From Bryopsis sp. KO-2023 (Eukaryota > Chlorophyta > Ulvophyceae > Bryopsidales > Bryopsidaceae): 64,000 nucleotides of DNA. Shown in pieces: positions 48,508 to 61,100 of the stretch. The notes beneath the pieces were generated by a model, which saw only the letters and a list, made by a program, of their open reading frames with translations, ran no database searches and had not been told where the DNA came from. The translations under genes were made by a program, and so were the position numbers. The stretch is taken from assembly GCA_030272585.1 (NCBI GenBank), contig BSYQ01000006.1, positions 2,629,001-2,693,000 of the forward strand, in the 5' to 3' direction. Each line of letters starts with the position of its first letter. Position 1 is the first letter of the stretch.

Positions 48508-51500
48508 ATGCAAGCGAGGTGTGCGGCTGGGAAGCTCCCCCGATCCGTGATCCTCTGGCGACAAACGTCGGCCGGGAGGGGCTCCAGACAGATCAAGAGC
48601 TGGGTGAGGAAAGCGCAGTACGTAAGGGAATGGTCGCCACTGTACGAGCGACCTCCATGCAGCGTGGTGCCTGCGCGGAAGGTTTTCGAGTGGCGCGACG
48701 CGACGCTGGAGGCCTCCAGTAAGCCGAAGACGTCAATCGACCAGACTGGTCGCCCCAGCTCGAGAGAGTTGCAGGTAAGAGGGACCTTCCCCCAAAGAAA
48801 AAGAACACATACTTGGATATCTACCAAGTGTTTCTTGTCAGTTTCGGTGCTTTTTTCGGTTTCTGGGAAAGTTCTTGAGTGGAGAGAGATCTCTTTTTCG
48901 ATTGTTGATAAAATACTGACCGTTTCTGAAGCTTGTTTTTGTTACGAAGATAGAGATGAGGTGGCTGCTGGAGGACAGCACAGTGGTGGGTCGAAAAATA
49001 CGAGCGCGCGCGCGCGCGTGTTTTTTTCCCTGTCGTAGACTTTCATGGCGGCGATTCAAAGGACAATATTGCATGGATTTTGAAAGTTAAACGTATCGAT
49101 TGTCGACACGAGAGTGACAAAACAAAAATTAAAAATCGAATTTGGACACAAGCTCCTCCTTGGAAGAATGACAAAAAATAGAAGCATGAAGACAGTGATC
49201 CCCTTTGGGAAAATATGTCCATATTTAAGCATCAGCCGACATTTAATAATAATAATAATAATAAATTTTAACGTCATGCTTGGTTTTTGTGCCATATCCT
49301 CCGACATCGTTTTTTTTTTCTTTTTCAGTTGGTGAAAATATGTTTAGCTGCCCCCCAAAATGTGCTCTAAAGATCCAATACACACACACACATATATATA
49401 TATATATAAGATAATATTAATACTAATATTGCTTTTAATAAGAGATATTTTGAAAGAAAAAGCATATCTCTCTGTTTTTATTTTTATATTTTTTTTCGGG
49501 CTAGGGTGGGATCAATCCATTTAAGAAAAAGAAATCACATCTGGATCTTTCAGGCAAGAGGCTTTGAACTGCCGGAGCCGAAATGGAACGATTGCTGCTG
49601 GGGGGATCTGGAGATCGAATCTCACAAGTGGCGCAGCAAAAACGCCGACGTTGGCGGAGGGGAGTGCTTGCAAATGCGACTCAGCCTGGAGGATTTAACC
49701 GAACTCTGGCGAAAGAGAATCTATGTGAGGAGTGATGGGGAGTTCTGACTGGGTGGCCGCTTCATTTTTTCCTACCTTTTTTTGTATTGGCAGGGGAGAT
49801 CACAGTGGATTCTCCAACCTCACATACACCCACATTTTTTGGTTTTTTAATCGATCTTGGTGCCATCTTCTTTTCGCACAAGGAAAAAAAAACAAAAGAC
49901 GACGAAACGAATTCCCCCCCCCCCCCCCCCCCCCCCCCTAACAAAACAAAAAACTGGCCTGAATTTATGATTCTTTGAGCGTATGGGCTCAGTCTTTTTT
50001 TTTATTTATTTGCATTATAATTTCCCTTGTGATAGTGCTGTGAGTGAGGACTGCTGTAGTGTGCAGGAGCGCGTCCCCATCCAGTACTTAACAAACACCG
50101 CCCATTGGAGAGATCTTGTGCTGTGCGTGGGGCCAGGGATCCTGATACCCAGGCCAGAAACGGAATCGCTGATCGATCTGGCAGAAGAGCATGTCAAAGC
50201 AAACGGCGGCAGCAGTCCCTGGATGGATATGGGAACGGGCAGTGGAGCCATCGCGATCGCTCTTGCTAAGATGCTGGGGAAGGTGCGAGGTTTCGCATGG
50301 CATCACATGGGGGTTGGGGGGGATGGGGGGGACATCGTTAAGTCTTAGGATATACTTGATTAATCAGATTATTTGTTTAATATATGATTTAGTATTACAT
50401 TGTTAAATAATAATATATTGAATGAATGTTATATTATATGATATGATATGATTTGGATTTGGTTAACCCATCGGATGAACCTTCCAGACGTTTCGTTCTG
50501 TGTGGATCAGGAAAATTGATCAATGTTTTCGTGTCATCCTATGTGGTGGTGGTATTTCCTCCGGAATGTGGATTATTCTGCTGAAGGTCCTCTGTTTTTT
50601 TTTGTGGTGGTGCCCTTTTTCTGTTTAATGGGAACAGAGATCGAAGGTTTTTGCGATCGATTTAAGCCCGACAGCGGTCCAATGTGCAAGGAAAAACGCT
50701 CACAGGTGTGCAGTTGCGGAGCAAGTGGTGGCACGTAGGAGCAAGTGGTTCGATTCCATACAGGATCTGAAGGTAACTTTTACAACATTCTCGCCCAGCA
50801 CCCGTGCTTTTAAAAAGTAACCCCCCCCCCCTTCCTTTGTGCTCCCGAACGCCAAGATTACGCATACTCCAGATATGACTTTATTCAATTTTCTCCGAAA
50901 CCGCTGCCAGAGATGGTAAATATTGCAAGCATGTCCGGAATATATGGGATGCCTCCCCTTTTTTTGTTGTATTCAGTTTTTGCCACTCGTTGACTCCTGT
51001 CATGTACTGTTTTTGGTTGTTTTCGGAATCCCTTTCTTAAAAACAGGGCAAACTGGGAGGCATCTTGAGCAATCCTCCTTACATTCCCAGAGCAGATTTG
51101 GCCAATCTACAAGCAGAGGTTGGGGACCACGAACCGGTGCTGGCACTGGATGGAGGCCCGGGTGATGGCACCGAACATGTCATGGTAAATGAGAGTTGCA
51201 CTTTATCCTCCTCAATTTTCCTTTCCCTGTCGGCTGATTTTTTCGTGATTCGGGGTTTTTCTTTTCTTTTTTTTTCCGTTCTCCCCCCCCCCTCTTTTTT
51301 TTCTTTTTCTTTTGGGGAAGGGAGTCATGTTCTGATTTAAACATGACTAATCTGGCCCACTCCAAAAGGTCGGTTGTCATTTTGTTTCTTCTTATCGTAT
51401 CACAATTCTCCCAGGTTGCACAGTTTCCCTTTAGCTTCTTGGAAGAATCACACCAAACTGATGTGATTGTGAATGCGTCTGATTTCTTCCTTTCCTTTGC

Positions 51501-51721
51501 TTCTTTTTTTTTTTTTTGGGGGGGGGGGGAATGAGCAGAAAATTTTGAAGACAAGTGCAATATTTCTTGTTGCGGGGGGATTCATGGGTTTGGAAACAAA
51601 TGGAGAGGATCAATCACGAGCGGCGATGGGTGCAGTTTCGGAGACTGGTTTCTTCGAAGACGTCCGGATCCATGCAGATTACTATGGAGTGGAACGATTC
51701 GTTACAGCCAGACGGCGGTGA
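48508..51721 (+). CDS. HemK/PrmC glutamine N5-methyltransferase
   Basis: Six exons, 48508-48774, 49554-49724, 50067-50282, 50647-50772, 51047-51184 and 51539-51721, give 366 residues. HemK/PrmC enzymes methylate the glutamine of the GGQ motif in translation release factors using S-adenosylmethionine. Seen: an N-terminal helical region with LSLEDLTELWRKRIYERVPIQYL, HWRDLVLCVGPGILIPRPETE, the SAM loop MDMGTGSGAIAIAL, VFAIDLSPTAVQCARKNA, and the catalytic NPPY in GILSNPPYIPRADL, then LALDGGPGDGTEH and the closing GGFMGLETNGEDQSR. The match to plant homologues (HWRDLVL, RPETE) is close. The first 50 residues are Arg/Ser-rich with few acids, compatible with plastid or mitochondrial import, so an organellar release factor is the likely substrate. 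All junctions are phase 0. Confidence 0.93.
49003..49019. repeat. GC dinucleotide repeat
   Basis: An uninterrupted alternating GCGCGC run in HemK intron 1, followed by a T run; such tracts can adopt Z-DNA. Confidence 0.7.
49245..49264. repeat. (AAT)n microsatellite
   Basis: About six copies of the AAT unit inside HemK intron 1. A CA then TA tract lies further on at 49381-49409 in the same intron. Confidence 0.75.
49914..49938 (+). repeat. C25 homopolymer
   Basis: Twenty-five consecutive C in HemK intron 2, directly after GAATT. The length may be imprecise. Confidence 0.85.
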
Positions 51722-52182
51722 TCGTTACTAGCCTCTTCCAGAAAAAAAAGGGGGAGGGGCGAGATCAAAAAAATGTAGCAAGAACCTGTAATGAAACTTT
51801 ACACGTTACACTGGGTTCTTTCTGTTTTTGATCAGCAAAATTGTTTCTTTCTGTGGAGCTGGAGTGGCGGCTTTTGGAAGACATGTTAGGAGGCAGATCT
51901 TGATTAGCAAATGTACACAGACCTCACATATACATGGCCCTGGCGCTTCTCATAATTTTATTTTGTCTCCTTGATAAGATATCCTCCAAAGCTGGGATGC
52001 CCATATTCAACTTCAAGGCTCCTCAATCACAACACCAGCACCACATTTAGTTCTCATCCAACCATTTCTCGACACGAAAATGAAATGGCATGCACATGTC
52101 GCATCAAAACAAACGTCCTTCCAAATAGAATGTGCTGGACAGTGTGGACAGCTGCGATAATCTTGTTGAACGGGGGGACCAA
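51722..52182. other. Short intergenic region, HemK to GDPD
   Basis: This 461-base stretch between two plus-strand genes holds the HemK 3' UTR and the GDPD promoter. The GDPD frame is open upstream to 52132 but offers no ATG there. Confidence 0.5.
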
Positions 52183-55100
52183 ATGGGGTCGCTTGTGGCT
52201 TTTTTGTTTCTTTTCTGTCTCGTTGGCGCTGAACAAGGAGCTGTGGAGCGAACGACGAAAGTCATAGCCCACAGGTCGACACGCTTCCGCCATCACGAGT
52301 CCTTTTTTTTTTTTTTTTTTTGTACTCTTTTCGGGGAGTGATGTTCGCATGGAAGACATCCAAGTCGTCCAGCAAAGAATTATAGACCCACATGATCCTT
52401 TTTTTCTTCTTTTGTGGGGATTTAATTTTCCTCCCCTCTTAATCTGGTCTCATCGATCGAATTCAGGGGTTCCCCATGTCGATATCCAGAAGAGACGATG
52501 AAAGGCTACGAGGTGAAAAAATCAAGAGGTTCAATTAAAAAATATGATATTATCATTTTATTTTTATTTTATTTTGGGGGGAAATGAAAGATATCCCGAG
52601 TACAATTTTGTCAGAAACAAATGCAACTCTGTGGGATTCGGGACACGTCATTTTATTTTATTTTATTATTTTTTTGGGAGGGGGGGGGGCGGAGGGGCAT
52701 GTCAGGTATTGGAAAAACTTTATGGGTCCAGACTGGGCATCACTCCATTTTTATTTTCGAGATGACTGAATCGCGTTTTCTTGTTGTGCCCCTCAGCATG
52801 CAATCGAAGCTGGAGTGGATTTCATAGAAATGGATGTGGTGAGAATACTGGCACCGATCACTTTTTTTTTCCGCTCACTTTTTCATGAACGAAAGCAAAC
52901 ATATGGGTGCGCACAGTGATCGAGGATTATTTTTGTGTTATTTACTTTTTTTTTCTTGGGTTTTTCAGGTCAGCACAAAAGATGGCCATCTGGTAACCCG
53001 ACATGACATCATTCTGGATGAATCCACCGACGTGCAAGACAGTGGGGAATTTCAGGACAAAAAAGTTACGAAGTATGTGGATCCTTCGAGGCTATTTTTT
53101 TTCCTTCTCATGTTCCTTTTTTTTCGCTCTTTTTTGTTCAACAAAAAAAAAAAAAGGGAAGCAGGGGTTGCTGCTCCCTTTCATAAATTCTTTCACAAAC
53201 TCCACCTGGATTTTAAAAGCATCTCCTGCTGTCATCATGCTGTTTCGCAATATTTGCTTTCAATATTATCAACTTCCCCCCCCCCCCCAAAAAAAAAAGT
53301 ATGTCTTCATTCAGAGTTTATTTTTTTATTTATTTTTTGGCAGACTTGTGGATGGCAAGAACATGACTGGGTACTTCACCATCGATTTCGATCTGGCCGA
53401 AGTGAAACGCTTGAGCGCAAAGCAACGATTTCGATTCCGAGACCAGTCTTTCGACGACTCTGGACTCAAGGTGATCATTTCTGAATACCCAAATCAAAAT
53501 TGACCAGCAACCCCCCCCCCCCCCCAAATAAAATAAAATAAAATAAAATAATCATAATAAATTGAAATTAATTAATTAATACTTTTTTTTTAAATTGGCT
53601 CCGGAATTTAAAAAAAAAAGTGAAAACTATTTGTAATAATTTGTGACCAAAGGCATTTGTGCGTGCAGGTTCCCACCTTGCCAGAGATTTTGAAACTCGT
53701 CAAGAAGGCCAGAAAAAATGGCAAAAATGTCGGGGCTTACATCGAGACGAAACGCCCGGCGTTTCATTTGGGTGAAGCAAGGTGGGGAACTTTTTTTTTT
53801 TTTTTTTCTTCTTCATGCTACATTTTTTTACAATGGGATTCAACTGCAAGAGCACATCGCCACGTTGGGGAACTTACTGTTTCACAACAATCAAACATCG
53901 ATATATGGTGGACAACATTTTTTGCATTGATAGCCCATGTCAAACCGTTGTGAATTCCTGGAGACCAGTGAATCCAATATTTTAGTTACTTTTTTCCTTA
54001 AATTTGTTTTTAATTTATTCTTAGTTTAGTTTATCCGAAATTTAATTTATTAGACAATCTATATAAACTATATATATATAGATCCTATTCTATCCAACAT
54101 TTTTGATGTCAAATCGAAAGGCATGCTTGTGGTGTGTGCACAGATGTTCTCAGGGTTTTTTTTTTTTGCTTTCGTTTTTGTTTCTTTTTTTCATCAAACA
54201 GTGGGCTGGAGGTTCTCTTGGTGAAGGATTTGAAAGAAGCGGGGATGCTGGACGACCCTGAGGCAATTTTTTTGCAATCTTTTGATAAATCCTCCCTCCA
54301 GCGGTTGCACGATTTGTTAGAAAAGGAAGGGGTTCAAATGAACGCTACTTGGTTGCTTCAATGCGAAAAACCGCCCCCCACCAACAAGGACCTGGAAGAT
54401 TTTGCAAAAATTGGCTCGGCTATTGGGTAAGGAATGCTTATAATTTTTCTGTTCGGAGGGGGGAGGGGGGGCTCTCCTTCAAAAAAAATAAAAAACCTAA
54501 ATTGCTAGCAAAAAACTAGTTGAAAACAAAACAAGATTTCGATGATTTTTTTTTCTTCTGAATGGAGAAAAAAAGGAAACCCAGCAAGAGTGTGTGAAAA
54601 AAAGAAATGGGGTCCTTGACGGAATTCGCTTTTTTTTATGTTCTTGTTTATCAACCACGGAAAGGAAATAAAATAAAACAAAGTAAAATAAAATAAAATA
54701 AAATTTGCAGGTCACCGAAACAGATGCTGTACGAGTTGGCTCCTGCTCTGGAATGCAATCGCGGCTTCGACATGGGTTGCGGAGAAACATCCGATGATCA
54801 AGACTGCATGGGGCGATTTGCTAACACCCCAGATGGTCCCCCAAAAAGCAACCTCCTGGAAAGGGTTCGAAACGCTGGCCTGGAGCTCCATGCATTCACC
54901 TTTCGAAACGAGGTGAGCAGAACTACATGAAGACACTACAGAAAATAAAAAAAATGAAAAATACTTTGCAAAAACTAACAAAAATATGTCCTTGTGTACT
55001 AGTTTTTGCGAAGGTGGTGGCAAAATTACGGAGTATAGCCCAATTTTCAATTTCAATTTCAGTTTTTTTTGTTTTTTTTTGGAATTGTTTATTTTACATG

Positions 55101-56141
55101 TTCATGAAACAATGATAACCTTATTTTATTTTAAAACTATTGTTTGTTTGTTTTTCTTATTTCCTCTGGACACATTTGGAAAAGGAGCCGTTTTGTCAGT
55201 TGAGATTTGGTGCTGTTTTGCTTCGACATGACAGCTCTTGTCATTGAAACTGCAAGGGCCCTCATGGAAAAAAACAATAACGATTGGATTTGGATCTTTT
55301 TACTGTTACTTCTCCCCGCCTCTGGCAGTATTGCAGCACCGACAGGATTCCGAGTTCGAATTATATTTTCCTTTCCTCTTGATATTAACACTTGTTTTTT
55401 GGGCTTTTTTTGGGGGATTTTTTTGGGTTGCAGATGATGTTCATGGCGCTCAATTTCCAGGCAAGCGTCCATACTGAGCTAGATTTTTTCGCTGGACCAG
55501 CCCCAGGGGGACTCGCCATCGATGGTGTTATGGTGGATTGCCCAGAAACCGTAATGGACTGGCGACAAGCAGCGCGAAGAATTTTTTTGAACAATCCAAG
55601 CACGATGAATGAAGAGCTGGAAAAGACGGAGTCTTCTGCAGGGTATGTTCGAGTACCAACACCTTGTTTTATCCATTTTGCTCAGTTTTTTTAATTATTG
55701 TTTTATTGTTATGTTTGGGGTCCAGAAAGATGTTGTGGAAATGGATGCATTTTATCGATTTTTTGCTTACAAGTATCAGAAGGAGACATCGATTGCCAAT
55801 TATATGGGGGAAAAAAAAAAAAATCGATCCCTGGCTCGAAAATTAGAGATTTTGTAATTCACTGTGTTATGTGTGTTTTTGGAGGTAAGGTCGCTTTGCT
55901 TACGAAATGGATGATATTTTGTGTTTGGTAGTTTCTTAAATCCAATTGTTATTCAATTATTTTTCTGTTTTAAGTTTGCTTTTAGTCTTTTTTTGTTGTT
56001 TTTCCTGTTAGATCCGTGATGGGTACACTAATTGTTTTGCTTGCTGGGGCGGCGGCGATAGTTTCTTTTCTTTATTGGAAAGCGCTGCAAAGAATCAAGA
56101 AATTAAATTTCCAAAGGCTACCACGAGACAGCTCATCATAG
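52183..56141 (+). CDS. Membrane-anchored glycerophosphodiester phosphodiesterase (GDPD)
   Basis: Ten exons: 52183-52274, 52467-52512, 52797-52838, 52969-53072, 53344-53470, 53669-53781, 54202-54426, 54711-54912, 55434-55642 and 56012-56141; 429 residues. GDPD enzymes hydrolyse glycerophosphodiesters to glycerol-3-phosphate and an alcohol in a metal-dependent TIM barrel. Seen: a signal peptide (MGSLVAFLFLFCLVGAEQG), the first catalytic histidine in VIAHRGSPCRYPEET, AGVDFIEMDV with the metal-binding acids, TKDGHLVTRHDIILDEST with the second histidine, VGAYIETKRP, FLQSFDKSSL, and near the end GLELHAFTFRNE. A Cys-bearing insert (ECNRGFDMGCGETS) precedes it. The last exon adds a transmembrane helix (MGTLIVLLAGAAAIVSFLYW) and a basic tail, so the barrel should face the lumen or cell exterior. 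Such enzymes often serve phosphate scavenging. Confidence 0.92.
53526..53556. repeat. (AAAAT)n microsatellite after a C run
   Basis: About six copies of a five-base A/T unit directly follow a C15 run in GDPD intron 5. A second array of the same unit is at 54684-54704, just before exon 8. Confidence 0.8.
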
Positions 56142-57472
56142 GTACAACAACGAAACTGTCATTTATCCTTTCTAGTTTTATTTATTTATTTATTGTTATT
56201 ATTTATTATTTATTATTTTTTGGGGGGGAGAAGGGCAGCGCCAAGGCAATGACAATATTGAATGAATGTTTAATTTAGGCAAATGTTTCAGCGAACTGCA
56301 TCCACGACGAGGTGGTTACCCCTATTGTACAGAGTGCTGGATGAGAGTATATTTACCACAGTAAACTGTCGAGCATTTTTCTCTTGAATATTTTTTTTGG
56401 GGGAAGCAATCCTGATAGATCAGCTGGTAAAGTCCATCTGCAGTGATGGATCCAGTTGCATGAAGTTTTCATACTTTGTGTATCTTGGGTGTCTTGGTGT
56501 ATCGATGATAAAAAAAAACAGAAAAAGCAGAGGTTCGTGAGTTTCAAGCAAATCCCCTATAAACCGAATTCAAAAGACTTTGCACAAGATGCCATGCGAC
56601 CTCAATAGCAAATCCTACCAGCTATCTGCTCATCCGATGAGGTCGAGAATTAACACAGAATATAATGCCGTGGCTTCTCCCCCCCCCCCTCGAAAAGTGT
56701 ATGTCTGAATTCGATAAAATTATCGCTGAAACAGAGTCGTTGTTTCTGCTGCAGGTTTTCGCCAGAGTGCTCAGAGATTTTTTGGGGGGGATGCACTCTT
56801 TTGACCAGCATTTGCTTTGTATTTGTTCTGGGTCGATTGTCAGTCGATTCCAGTTTCGTGGTGGTATGACAGAATGTCAAAACGGAGGGCAAATGTTTTG
56901 TTAAGACGCCACCTGCAAACGGAGTGGGATGAACGCATACAGTCAATAGGGAGTTTGGTGAAATCGAAATCTTTTTCTCCAGTTGGGGCTGGCCCCTGGA
57001 ATGCATCACCCACCCACCTGCTAAAATCTGTCCTGCCCAGTGAACCTAGCTAACCTAACCGATTGATCCCCATCTCCTCCCACCAGTTCCCCACAAATTA
57101 AACAGCTTGTGTTGGAATCCCGTAAATTACCCCGTAAATTACCTCGGAAGTTCGAGGTAAAAGTATACACAGAATAGGAGGATCAGTGTGTGTCATATAA
57201 CATTATTTCCCCATGTAAAAAAAAAGAAGAAAAAAAAAACCATGAAGGGATGCTTGTCGTTGTGTGTTGGCCTGTTTGGCGGGCGGCAACTTCTTGTGGT
57301 CTTCTTCATGTTCGTTTGTTTGCTTGGGCAAGATGTTGTTCGTGCCAACACCACTTGGAAATTTCTTCATGATCGATTGATGGTGACCTGGGGGCTGTGG
57401 GTTGGAAAAGATACGAAGCATCGGTACGGAAATTGACCGCTTTTCGATCGGGGGTGCGCGCACGGTACCGTT
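56142..57472. other. Gene-free region
   Basis: This 1.3-kb stretch follows the GDPD stop and precedes the PP4R2 gene. It contains a T-G junction near 56219-56227 and a short direct repeat CCGTAAATTACC at about 57120-57145. No supported gene. Confidence 0.5.
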
Positions 57473-58186
57473 ATGGACGACGAAGGGAAAACTTTGATCG
57501 CCAACGCTGATGATTTGGAGGCACTGGCTAACTTGCCCCCTTCCGAGCGACAACTCACAGATGAACTCAACGGAGTTATAGTGGAGACCGCTCTGACGGG
57601 CCGTCTGCGGTATGAGTGGCGCCTTATCAAACCGCTGATCGCTCTGAGGATCAAACGCCTCCTGCACGATTACGACGCCACCGAGAAAGTCGAGATCGGC
57701 CCCCCACGGCCGTTCCCTTTCGGAGATACTCTGGAGGGATGCTACGACGTTCTCGTCGGGCATCTGGAAGCGTTGAGCGGAGCGCCCTTCACGATCCAGA
57801 GGCTGTGCGAGGTGGTCTTGGAACCTCAGAAGCAATATTCCCGACTGGACAAAGTGGTGGTGGCGATCGAGAAGCTGTTACTGGTGACGATCACGGTGCC
57901 GGTGATGGAGGAACTCCCCGAGAGGCCTCTGGTGAGTTCTTTCGCGGCCGTCAACGAAAATCCGCCAAAGCAGAAGGGTGGCGAGAAACCCGACCGCGCG
58001 AACTTGCCATTCACGGTACGGCCTATGGGGGCGGTGCCCGACGGGCGTTGCGGGCAAGGCGAAGAGAATCACCCGACCAATAACGCGATTATATCCGTTC
58101 AAGAAACTGGGCTAGTCTCCTCCGCGCTCGCCGTCGTAACGTCTGCTCCGAGCAACGAAACGCAACATCCAGGGTCGGGGGAGTGA
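57473..58186 (+). CDS. PPP4R2: Protein phosphatase 4 regulatory subunit 2
   Basis: Single-exon gene of 237 residues. PP4R2 binds the PP4 catalytic subunit and helps target it in DNA repair and splicing-complex maturation. Family blocks seen: RYEWRLIKPLIALRIKRLL near residue 45, then a Pro-rich hinge (GPPRPFPFGDTLEG), and the best conserved stretch APFTIQRLCEVVLEPQKQYS followed by LDKVVVAIEKLLLV and the hydrophobic TITVPV. The C-terminal 80 residues are polar and disordered, as in other members, but shorter than in animals and land plants. The ATG at 57473 follows an in-frame-independent GC-rich leader. The absence of introns is unusual next to its neighbours; the family was recognised from the central blocks only. 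Confidence 0.85.
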   Translation: MDDEGKTLIANADDLEALANLPPSERQLTDELNGVIVETALTGRLRYEWRLIKPLIALRIKRLLHDYDATEKVEIGPPRPFPFGDTLEGCYDVLVGHLEALSGAPFTIQRLCEVVLEPQKQYSRLDKVVVAIEKLLLVTITVPVMEELPERPLVSSFAAVNENPPKQKGGEKPDRANLPFTVRPMGAVPDGRCGQGEENHPTNNAIISVQETGLVSSALAVVTSAPSNETQHPGSGE

Positions 58187-61100
58187 AAAAAAATCAGAAT
58201 AGATCGGAAAATATCACAAGGACCAAGGTTTGTTTTTGTTTTTGTTTTTTTCTGGGAGTGAGGTGGGGAACCAAGGGCTGCCTCTGGTTTTTGTTGTGGA
58301 TGGTCTGGGGGTTGCAGAAATAGCTTAGCTAGTTTTTTTCCAAAGGAGGTGGTGGAGAACAGTGCAGAGAGGGCAGGTTGCTTTTTTATCTTTGTGGATT
58401 GGGCAAAGAAAGAGTGAGAAGAGGGGTGTAAGTGTGATGTGTACATTGTAAATATATTCTTCAAGGCTTTTATCTATGTCTGATGTTTTCGCCAGGGTGG
58501 TTTGGTTTGGTTTGGTGTTATGTTAATGCAAACCCCTTCAGTCTGAAAGAAAGTGGAGTATTCCCCACTGTTTTTGTTTGCAAGAGCTATGGTCAAGACA
58601 AGATGAGGCAAAAGCCATGAACCACTCTGTTCCAGGCATTGTGCAGGTGGAGCTCCCTTTCCTTTCATTCTTGCAAGAAAATAAAAAAAAAGATATATAT
58701 GTGTGTATATGTATATATATTGGATTTCATTCTTTGATTTGACAATGGGCATGGCTCCAACAAATCCTTGAGGGATTTAAGACTGAAATGCTTGCAACAT
58801 CTGTTGGCGAGGCCTGGCATCCCTCCTGCAAGTTCTGGGAGGGGGTGGAGCAGGTCGCCACCTTTGCAATTTGGAAATTTGCCCATCCCCCAATCCCATA
58901 TCAGTCCTGGGGGTGATTTGCAAAATCTTCAACGATGAAAGGAACGCCCTTAACAAAAAAATAGAAAAACAAATTCATGACATAAACCAACCATGATGAG
59001 TTTTTCCTGGTGCAATGCTCACCAATGTTGTTTTCTGTGTAAGGTGGTTCATCGATGTCCGGATTTGATGCAGCATGACTTGAGTTGGAGACTAAATATG
59101 CTGAGAATCATATTGCCTCTACTGACAACTGTGGAAGGGGCTGATTCAGTTGGATAGTTGCTGTGCAGTTTGTGCAGTTAAAAATCCAGGTTGTGGTATT
59201 TGAATGGGCGCTGGTTGGAATAGGGGTCGCACTTTTTACTGTAAAAATTGAATTCAACGCAACTGAATTGGCTGGGGTGAATATCCCGCATTCTTTGAAG
59301 AGTGAACAGATTGACAGGAAGGTATTCGGTTTATGGAGAAACAATGGCCGTTTGATTAAGAAAAGAAACGAACAGGTAGTGTTTGATTTGATGCAACAAT
59401 CTCATGGCATCACATGTGGAAGAACTCAAGCATTTTTCGCATCGTTTTTTGTTTTTTGTTTTTTTGTTTTACAAAACACTCATTCGAACTGATTTTTGTG
59501 AAAAAGAAGGCTGCACCAATCCTCCACCACGGAACTGATGGGACGCACAGGCACGAATCAATGTACAAAACAAAAAAGGAAAAAGCTGACAACAAAAACA
59601 AACATTTCAAAATAGAAATGTCCATCATTTTTGCCCAACCCCCCCCTCCCCCGGCAGCACATCGAAAAAACCCTCCACGCACCCCCCACCCCCAACAAAA
59701 AATATCCCCAGGCAGAACTGCTACCCAGATTCCATCTTGTGAAAAACAATGATGTCCGGCGGTGGAACACGTGTTATGCATACATATAGATCAGTGTAGG
59801 AAGTGAAAGGCACAGCTATTATATGTATGTGTTTTTTCTCCCCCACCCAAGACCCCTTTTCCACAATCCTTTCTCAAACGATACTATTATTGTTTCGTCC
59901 AAGATTCCCAATCCCATCAACACTTTCTTTCTTTTTTCACTTGCACCCTTTTTAGGTATCGGCAATACACCCCTGAGCACATATTTTTCAATGTGACTTA
60001 AACCCCCCTTTCCCCCCCTCTTTTTTTCTTTCAACCTCTTTCTTTTTTTTTTTCTTTGTGGGGACTAACATCCAGACCTTTTCACAACTGAAAAGTCACC
60101 CCCGCACGATACTTTCCAAACCCACACCCTACCATGGCAAATATCATCACCGAACGACCGGCGGATCAAGCACTCTGTCCGCCTTTTTGTTCTTTAGTTC
60201 CATCATTTTTTAAATTAAAAAAATAAAGAAGAAAAAACAAAACACTTCTTCTTTGAAAGATAACTTTTCGATGGTCATAACACGGACACCTAAATTTCCA
60301 AAACGACTCTGTTTTTTTTTCCAAGTCTGACGAAAATTTCAACGGTCAGACATAGACTACAAAACGAACTCTTCTTTTTTTAACTTAACTTTTCTCCAAT
60401 TTTATTTTCAACTTTTTTTTCGCTCTTTTTTTTTTGTATTTCGTTTCGCTTTGTCGTTTTGGTTACAGTTGATGGTCAGCCACCGTTCCTTCATAAGACT
60501 TTCCCCCTCTTTCTTTTTTTTTCTTACTTTTTTTTCGAGCCTGTACATTCATTGGCCACAAAACCCAATCCCATAACGCATCTAACCCCCCCCCCGCCCC
60601 CCCCCCCCCAACACACACACACACACAATCACAGACATGTTTCTCAACCGCACACCTCAGAGGTTCCCCAACGCTTGAGGACTTTCTTTGAAAAGAATGC
60701 ATAAAAAAGAAAAAATACACGAGGCAAAATTAAAGAGATGCTTTGAGAAGCCAATGGAATGAAACTCAACATTACACACACCCCGGCCGAGCCCCCCCCC
60801 CCTCATTCCCAAGTTTTTCAGTTATCCCTTCACCCCCTCCCCCCACCCCACCCCACCCCCCCCCCCCGAAAATTTCACTCTTTCCTTTCACCCAACCCAA
60901 AAGATAAATCTTCAGCCACTCTCCCTTTCACAAAAGAAAAAGCAGAATAAAAAAAAAGAGAAGTAAACAAAAAATCAGCATCCCCCATCAGATATGTCCC
61001 TGAACCCCTCCCCCCCAGCGCTCATTTCATTTTTTTTTCTTTTACTTCAATCCAAGCAGTTCGAAGAAAACCCCTCAGAATCATGAAAAAAAAAAGAAGG

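Noticed and set aside
50820-50915. Open segment with YSRYDFIQ-like sense in HemK intron 4
   Set aside because: Including it would break the conserved junction LK-GKLGGILSNPPY; exons 4 and 5 join in frame without it.
59163-59492. 109-codon plus-strand frame
   Set aside because: Ends in a homopolymer-encoded Phe tract and has no similarity to any family recognised.
60600-60640. C-run and CA repeat as a telomere or CRISPR-like array
   Set aside because: Simple dinucleotide and homopolymer repeats with no spacer structure or telomere unit.
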